Source: Massilia putida (lineage in GTDB: Bacteria > Pseudomonadota > Gammaproteobacteria > Burkholderiales > Burkholderiaceae_D). From it: a stretch of DNA of 64,000 bases. The notes beneath the pieces are model-generated. The model worked only from the letters and a program-made list of their open reading frames with translations, was not told the DNA's origin and ran no database searches. The stretch's first letter is position 1. Every line of letters starts with the position of its first letter. Location of the stretch: positions 186,001 through 250,000 of the forward strand of contig NZ_CP019037.1 in assembly GCF_001941825.1 (NCBI RefSeq). Direction: 5' to 3'. A program made the position numbers and the translations under genes. This document shows, piece by piece, positions 57,753 to 64,000 of this stretch.

Positions 57753-60700
57753 ATGGAACAGGCACTCTTCATGTCAACCCGCACGCCCACCATCAAGAAA
57801 ATTCTCGTCGCCAACCGCAGCGAGATCGCAATCCGCGTCATGCGCGGTGCCGCCGAACTGGGGATCCGCACTGTCGCGATTTACGCCGCCGAAGACCGGT
57901 TTGCGCTCCACCGCTTCAAGGCCGACGAAAGCTACCTGGTCGGCGCCGGCAGGAAACCGATCGCCGCCTACCTCGATATCGACGATATCATTCGTATCGC
58001 TGTCGAGTCGGGGGTGGATGCAATCCATCCAGGTTACGGGTTCCTGTCCGAAAACCCGGACTTCGCCGACGCTTGCGCTGCGCACGGGATCACGTTCATC
58101 GGCCCGGCATCGGATGTGATGCGCACGCTGGGCAACAAGGTGGCGGCGCGCGCTGCGGCGATCGCGGCCGGGGTGCCCGTCGTGCCGGCGACGACCGCAT
58201 TGCCGCGCGATATCGGAGAAGCCAAGGCGATGGCGGCCAGCGTCGGGTACCCGCTGATGCTCAAGGCCAGCTGGGGCGGGGGCGGGCGCGGCATGCGGTC
58301 CATCGACGACGAGGCGGCCCTCGAGGCTCAGCTCGATGTCGCCCGCCGCGAAGCGCTGGCGGCGTTCGGCAACGACGAGATGTACCTGGAAAAGCTGGTG
58401 CGCCGCGCGCACCACGTGGAGGTGCAGCTGCTGGGCGACCGCCACGGCAACCTGGTGCACCTGTACGAACGCGATTGCTCGGTGCAGCGGCGCAACCAGA
58501 AAGTCGTGGAGCGCGCGCCGGCGCCCTATCTCGACGACGCAAGCCGCGCCGCCCTGTGCGAGGCCGCCTTGCGCCTCGGCCGCGCGGTGGGCTACACCCA
58601 CGCGGGAACGGTCGAGTTCCTGATGGACGTCGACAGCGGCGCGTTCTATTTCATCGAGGTCAATCCGCGCATCCAAGTCGAACATACCGTGACGGAGCAG
58701 GTGACGGGAATCGACATCGTCAAGGCGCAGATCCGCATCAGCGAGGGCGCCGAGATCGGCGTCGATGCCGGCGTGCCGCGTCAGCCGGGCATCCGCCTGA
58801 ACGGCCATGCACTGCAGTGCCGTGTCACCACCGAGGATCCGGAGAATGGATTCACTCCCGACTATGGCCGCATCACGGCCTATCGCAGCGCGTCCGGCTT
58901 CGGCCTGCGTCTCGACGGCGGCACCGCCTATGCCGGGGCCGTCATCACGCCGTTCTACGATTCGCTGCTGGTCAAGGTAACCGCCTGGGCGCCCGAAGCG
59001 GACGAGGCCATCGCCCGAATGGACCGCGCGCTGCGCGAATTCCGCATCCGCGGCCTGTCGACCAACCTGGCGTTCCTTGAGAACGTCATCAACCACGACC
59101 TGTTCCGCTCCGGGAAATGCACGACGCGGTTCATCGATACGACGCCGGAACTGTTCACGTTCGCCAAGCGCCGCGACCGCGCCACGCGCCTGCTGCGCTT
59201 CATCGGCGAAGTCAGCGTCAACGGCAACCCCGAGATGAAGGGACGGACGCCGCCGCCGCTGCCGCTGCCCGCGCCGTTGCTGCCGCGCTTGCCGGAAGGG
59301 ACGCGTGCCGCGGACCGGCCGGGCACGCGCACCCGCCTGCGTCAACTCGGCCCCGAACGCTTTTCCGCGTGGATGCTGGAGCAGCCGCAGGTGCTGCTGA
59401 CCGACACGACCATGCGCGACGCCCACCAGTCCCTGTTCGCCACACGCATGCGCACCGCCGACATGGTCGCCATCGCGCCACATTACGCGCGCCTGCTGCC
59501 AGACCTGTTCTCGCTGGAATGCTGGGGCGGCGCCACCTTCGACGTGGCGATGCGCTTCCTCAAGGAAGATCCATGGGAGCGCCTGGCGCTGTTGCGCGAG
59601 CGGGTGCCCGATACCTTGTTCCAGATGCTGCTGCGCTCGTCGAACGCGGTCGGGTACACGAATTACGCCGACAACGTGGTCGAGTACTTCGTGCGCCAGG
59701 CGGCCCGCGGCGGCATCGACCTGTTCCGCATCTTCGACTCCCTCAACTGGGTCGAGAACATGCGGGTGGCAATCGATGCCGTGCGCGGCGAGGGCGCGCT
59801 GGCCGAAGGGGCGATCTGCTACAGCGGCGACCTGCTCGACGCCAAGCGCGACAAGTACAACCTGAAATACTACGTGTCGATGGCCAGGGAGCTGGAACGG
59901 GCGGGCGTCAACATCATCGGCATCAAGGACATGGCAGGCATCTGCAAACCGGAGGCGGCGCGGCGCCTGGTGCGTGCGCTCAAGGAAGAAGTCGGCCTGC
60001 CGGTGCATTTCCACACGCACGACACGAGCGGTATCTCGGCCGCTTCCGTGCTCGCGGCGATCGAGGCCGGGTGCGACGCGGTCGACGGCGCGATGGATGC
60101 GATGAGCGGCCTGACGTCGCAACCGAACCTGGGCGCGATCGCGGCGGCGCTCGAGGGCAGCGCCCGCGGCCCCGGGCTCGACCGTTCCGCGATCTTCGCG
60201 ATCTCGCAGTACTGGGAAGGCGTGCGCCGCTACTACGCGCCGTTCGAAGCCGACATCCGCTCGGGCACCTCCGACGTGTACCGGCACGAGATGCCCGGCG
60301 GCCAGTACACCAACCTGCGCGAACAGGCCCGCGCCATGGGATTGGAACAGCGCTGGAGCGACGTGTCGCAAGCCTATGCGGACGTGAACCGGCTGTTCGG
60401 CGATATCGTCAAGGTCACGCCGACGTCCAAGGTGGTGGGCGACATGGCGCTGTTCATGGTGGCCAATGGCCTGGCGCCGGAGGACGTCGCCGATCCGGCC
60501 CGGCCAATCGCGTTCCCGGAATCGGTCGTGTCTCTGTTCAAGGGCGAACTGGGCTTCCCGCCGGACGGGTTCCCGGCGGAGCTCGGCGCCAAGGTCCTGC
60601 AGGGCGCACGGCCGCTCGAGGGCCGGCCCGGCGCGACCCTGGCGCCGGTCGACCTGGATGCCGCGCGCGCCGCCGGCGCGGCGGCCGTCGGGCATGCGCT

Positions 60701-61232
60701 CGGCGACCAGGACCTGGCGTCCTGGCTGATGTACCCGAAGGTATTCACTGAATTCGCCGCGCACCGCGCCACGTTCGGCAACGTCGCCGTCCTGCCGACG
60801 CCGGTGTTTTTCTATGGCCTGGCGGACGGCCAGGAGGCATCCGTCGACATCGACAAGGGCAAGACGCTCATCGTGCGGCTGCAGGGCACGGCGGAGTCGC
60901 CGGACGAGGGCGAGCGCAAGCTGTTCTTCGAGCTGAATGGCCAGCCGCGCGTGGTCCGTATCCGCCACAAGGGGATCGCCGCCGTCGCAGCGCAGCCGCA
61001 GGCGGAGGAGGGCAATCCCGATCACGTCGGCGCGCCGATGCCGGGCATGGTCGCGACGGTGGCCGTGAGCGCCGGACAGCGCGTGAACAAGGGCGACCCG
61101 CTGCTGTCGCTCGAGGCCATGAAGATGGAGACCATGCTGCGCGCCGACCGCGCCGGCGTCGTGCGGCGCCTGCATGTGGCGCCGGGCCGGGTGGTCAATG
61201 CGAAGGACCTGCTGCTGGAGCTGGGCGAATGA
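57753..61232 (+). CDS. pyc: Pyruvate carboxylase
   Basis: A single-chain 1159-residue biotin enzyme: biotin carboxylase domain (from VANRSEIAIRVMRGA near residue 19; EVNPRIQVEHTVTE near 307), carboxyltransferase domain of the HMGL type (LTDTTMRDAHQSL near 549; metal-site HFHTHDTSG near 752) and the biotinyl domain with EAMKMET, Lys1124. This domain order, and the DTTMRDAHQ motif, distinguish it from acetyl- or propionyl-CoA carboxylases. It makes oxaloacetate from pyruvate, ATP and bicarbonate. Start could be ATG 57753 or ATG 57771, six codons in. It sits under site i, so it appears to be co-regulated with the acyl-CoA genes. Confidence 0.93.
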   Translation: MEQALFMSTRTPTIKKILVANRSEIAIRVMRGAAELGIRTVAIYAAEDRFALHRFKADESYLVGAGRKPIAAYLDIDDIIRIAVESGVDAIHPGYGFLSENPDFADACAAHGITFIGPASDVMRTLGNKVAARAAAIAAGVPVVPATTALPRDIGEAKAMAASVGYPLMLKASWGGGGRGMRSIDDEAALEAQLDVARREALAAFGNDEMYLEKLVRRAHHVEVQLLGDRHGNLVHLYERDCSVQRRNQKVVERAPAPYLDDASRAALCEAALRLGRAVGYTHAGTVEFLMDVDSGAFYFIEVNPRIQVEHTVTEQVTGIDIVKAQIRISEGAEIGVDAGVPRQPGIRLNGHALQCRVTTEDPENGFTPDYGRITAYRSASGFGLRLDGGTAYAGAVITPFYDSLLVKVTAWAPEADEAIARMDRALREFRIRGLSTNLAFLENVINHDLFRSGKCTTRFIDTTPELFTFAKRRDRATRLLRFIGEVSVNGNPEMKGRTPPPLPLPAPLLPRLPEGTRAADRPGTRTRLRQLGPERFSAWMLEQPQVLLTDTTMRDAHQSLFATRMRTADMVAIAPHYARLLPDLFSLECWGGATFDVAMRFLKEDPWERLALLRERVPDTLFQMLLRSSNAVGYTNYADNVVEYFVRQAARGGIDLFRIFDSLNWVENMRVAIDAVRGEGALAEGAICYSGDLLDAKRDKYNLKYYVSMARELERAGVNIIGIKDMAGICKPEAARRLVRALKEEVGLPVHFHTHDTSGISAASVLAAIEAGCDAVDGAMDAMSGLTSQPNLGAIAAALEGSARGPGLDRSAIFAISQYWEGVRRYYAPFEADIRSGTSDVYRHEMPGGQYTNLREQARAMGLEQRWSDVSQAYADVNRLFGDIVKVTPTSKVVGDMALFMVANGLAPEDVADPARPIAFPESVVSLFKGELGFPPDGFPAELGAKVLQGARPLEGRPGATLAPVDLDAARAAGAAAVGHALGDQDLASWLMYPKVFTEFAAHRATFGNVAVLPTPVFFYGLADGQEASVDIDKGKTLIVRLQGTAESPDEGERKLFFELNGQPRVVRIRHKGIAAVAAQPQAEEGNPDHVGAPMPGMVATVAVSAGQRVNKGDPLLSLEAMKMETMLRADRAGVVRRLHVAPGRVVNAKDLLLELGE

Positions 61233-61254
61233 AACGCCGGTCCCGTGTCGCCGG

Positions 61255-61464
61255 TCAGTTCCAGCGCGCGTCGGCGAGCCGGTTGATGTCGACCGAGGAC
61301 GGTCCTATCCCCCGGTCCGGATGGACCTGCATGTGCGGGGCCTCCGACCGGGCCTCGGCCTGGATCTGGGGTACGGCGTCGGTCGCGGTTCGGCCGTCGT
61401 ACAGCGCCGTGAAGCCGGCGGTTGCCGCCGCGGCGGCGCACAACGTGATCTTGAGGATCGCCAT
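61255..61464 (-). CDS. Small secreted protein candidate, unknown function
   Basis: A 69-codon frame with a good ribosome site (GGGAG 6 nt before the ATG) and an N-terminus like a signal peptide (MAILKITLCAAAAATAGFTA). The rest is polar and without recognised motif. It is divergent from etfB and could share the promoter region containing site j. I do not recognise a family. It could be a real periplasmic peptide or a chance frame; the ribosome site and leader tip the balance slightly. Confidence 0.5.
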   Translation of the reverse strand: MAILKITLCAAAAATAGFTALYDGRTATDAVPQIQAEARSEAPHMQVHPDRGIGPSSVDINRLADARWN

Positions 61465-61495
61465 GAAAGTCTCCCGGTGAATGTCTGGTATTCGT

Positions 61496-61511
61496 AATCC
61501 TTATGATGATT
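61496..61511. promoter_or_regulatory. AATCAT-N4-ATGATT site j (etfBA)
   Basis: AATCCT-TATG-ATGATT, one mismatch, 65 bp upstream of etfB and 32 bp upstream of the divergent small gene. It puts the electron acceptor of the ACADs under the same apparent control. Confidence 0.65.
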
Positions 61512-61575
61512 AGTATAGTTTAGATGTTTGTATTGTCAAATCCGATTTAATTGGTACAGTGAGAAAGGCGGAATC

Positions 61576-62325
61576 GTGAAAGCATTAGTGGCAGTCAAAC
61601 GCGTGGTCGACTACAACGTGAAGGTGCGGGTGAAGTCCGACGGCAGCGGGGTGGAACTCGCGAACGTGAAGATGGCGATGAACCCGTTCGACGAGATCGC
61701 GGTCGAACAGGCCGTTCGCCTGAAGGAGGGGGGCACGGTTGCCGATGTGGTGGCCGTGTCGTGCGGCGTCGGGCAGTGCCAGGAAACCCTGCGCACCGCG
61801 ATGGCGATGGGCGCCGACCGCGGCGTGCTGGTGGAGACCGACGCCGAACTGCAGCCGCTGGCCGTGGCGAAGCTGCTCAAGGCGGTGGTCGACAGGGAAG
61901 CGCCCGCGCTCGTCATTCTGGGCAAGCAGGCGATCGACGACGATTGCAACCAGACCGGCCAGATGCTGGCCGCGCTCCTCGGCTGGCCGCAGGCGACGTT
62001 CGCCTCGGTCGTGCGCCTCGAAGGCGGCAAGGCGACCGTCACGCGCGAAGTGGACGGCGGCCTCGAAACCGTGTCGCTGGCGTTGCCCGCGGTGGTGACG
62101 ACGGACCTGCGCCTGAACGAACCGCGCTACGTGACCCTCCCGAACATCATGAAGGCCAAGAAAAAGCCGCTCGAGACCGTGAAGCCGGCGGAACTGGGCG
62201 TGGACGTCGCGCCGCGCCTGAAGACGCTGAAGGTCGTCGAGCCGCCGCAACGCTCGGCGGGGATCGTCGTGCCCGACGTCGCCACGCTCGTGGACAAGCT
62301 GCGCAACACGGCGAAGGTCCTGTAA
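61576..62325 (+). CDS. etfB: Electron transfer flavoprotein beta subunit
   Basis: A 249-residue ETF-beta: N-terminal [60 protein letters not shown] (AMP-binding region) and the [13 protein letters not shown] recognition-loop segment. It carries the AMP-stabilised subunit that, with EtfA and FAD, accepts electrons from acyl-CoA dehydrogenases and passes them to ETF:quinone oxidoreductase. The start is GTG 61576 with AGGCGG upstream. With eight ACAD genes in the window, a dedicated or co-regulated ETF is fitting. Confidence 0.95.
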   Translation: MKALVAVKRVVDYNVKVRVKSDGSGVELANVKMAMNPFDEIAVEQAVRLKEGGTVADVVAVSCGVGQCQETLRTAMAMGADRGVLVETDAELQPLAVAKLLKAVVDREAPALVILGKQAIDDDCNQTGQMLAALLGWPQATFASVVRLEGGKATVTREVDGGLETVSLALPAVVTTDLRLNEPRYVTLPNIMKAKKKPLETVKPAELGVDVAPRLKTLKVVEPPQRSAGIVVPDVATLVDKLRNTAKVL

Positions 62326-62342
62326 CCCACCACTTCAACCAC

Positions 62343-62530
62343 ATGGGCATGGAACATTCGATGGCACATTGCACGCGTCCAACCAAGGAGCAGATCCGGG
62401 CCTGGCTTGCCGAGCGCCGTCAGGCCGGCGCCCCATTTCCGGCATGCGAACAGGTCCGGCACCAGCTTGGATGGCGCTACGGGGCGTCCGGAATGCCTGC
62501 CGGCCCGAACCAACAACTGAAAGGAAGCAA

Positions 62531-62534
<4 letters not shown>
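62343..62534 (+). CDS. Small protein between etfB and etfA, unknown function
   Basis: A 63-codon frame occupying most of the 205-bp gap between etfB and etfA. The product has a helix-like [16 protein letters not shown] and a [13 protein letters not shown] segment. Its TGA overlaps the etfA ATG (ATGA at 62531-62534) and the etfA ribosome site AAGGAAG lies inside its last codons, suggesting translational coupling. Starts at 62343, 62349 or 62361 are all possible, none with a strong ribosome site. I do not recognise a family. Confidence 0.5.

Positions 62535-64000
<1,466 letters not shown>

Overview
The window looks like chromosome from a GC-rich beta-proteobacterium. The propionate genes are the acnD/prpF type common in Burkholderiales, there is a trimeric-type Gram-negative porin ending in Phe, and short palindromic repeats lie between operon genes. 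I would guess Burkholderiales, perhaps the Oxalobacteraceae/Massilia group; that assignment is inference. Nothing plasmid-like, phage-like or IS-like was seen. The window is almost entirely catabolic: propionyl-CoA disposal, N-acyl amino acid use, and a very large acyl-CoA degradation region.

Layout. 1-365: end of a GGDEF protein. 366-6651: prpB-prpC-acnD-prpF (2-methylcitrate cycle) behind a consensus sigma-54 promoter and an array of GTTTCA repeats. Two copies of an ~87-bp palindromic repeat flank acnD. 6842-8432: TetR and LysR regulators. 8579-14114: porin, M20 (hippurate hydrolase-like) amidohydrolase, MFS transporter, a shattered L-serine dehydratase gene, then a tandem glycine riboswitch in front of a FAD-dependent amino acid dehydrogenase. 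I read this as an N-acylglycine uptake and use locus.

14217-62534: about 48 kb of acyl-CoA genes. They include a natural fusion of two acyl-CoA dehydrogenase (ACAD) units, three adjacent small/large ACAD gene pairs, two further ACADs, three fused hydratase/3-hydroxyacyl-CoA dehydrogenases, six crotonases, five thiolase-family proteins, two CoA ligases of different chemistry, a MaoC-type hydratase, two nitronate monooxygenase-like flavoproteins, hydrolases, a thioesterase, pyruvate carboxylase and etfBA. Within it, ACAD-SDR-kinase-DUF6285-thiolase (50.7-55.3 kb) matches the lvaCDAB logic for 4-hydroxyacyl-CoA breakdown. panC starts at 63463 and runs off the end.

How it fits together. Nearly every transcription unit from 14 to 61.5 kb starts with an AT-rich palindrome, AATCAT-N4-ATGATT, and so does the only regulator gene in that region, a GntR/FCD protein at 24733. 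This suggests one local regulon. The ACADs would pass electrons to the co-regulated ETF. Thiolytic products would include acetyl-CoA and probably propionyl-CoA, the latter feeding the 2-methylcitrate cycle at the left end, with pyruvate carboxylase replenishing oxaloacetate. The growth substrate cannot be named from sequence alone. All functions are by motif and family recognition; no searches were run.
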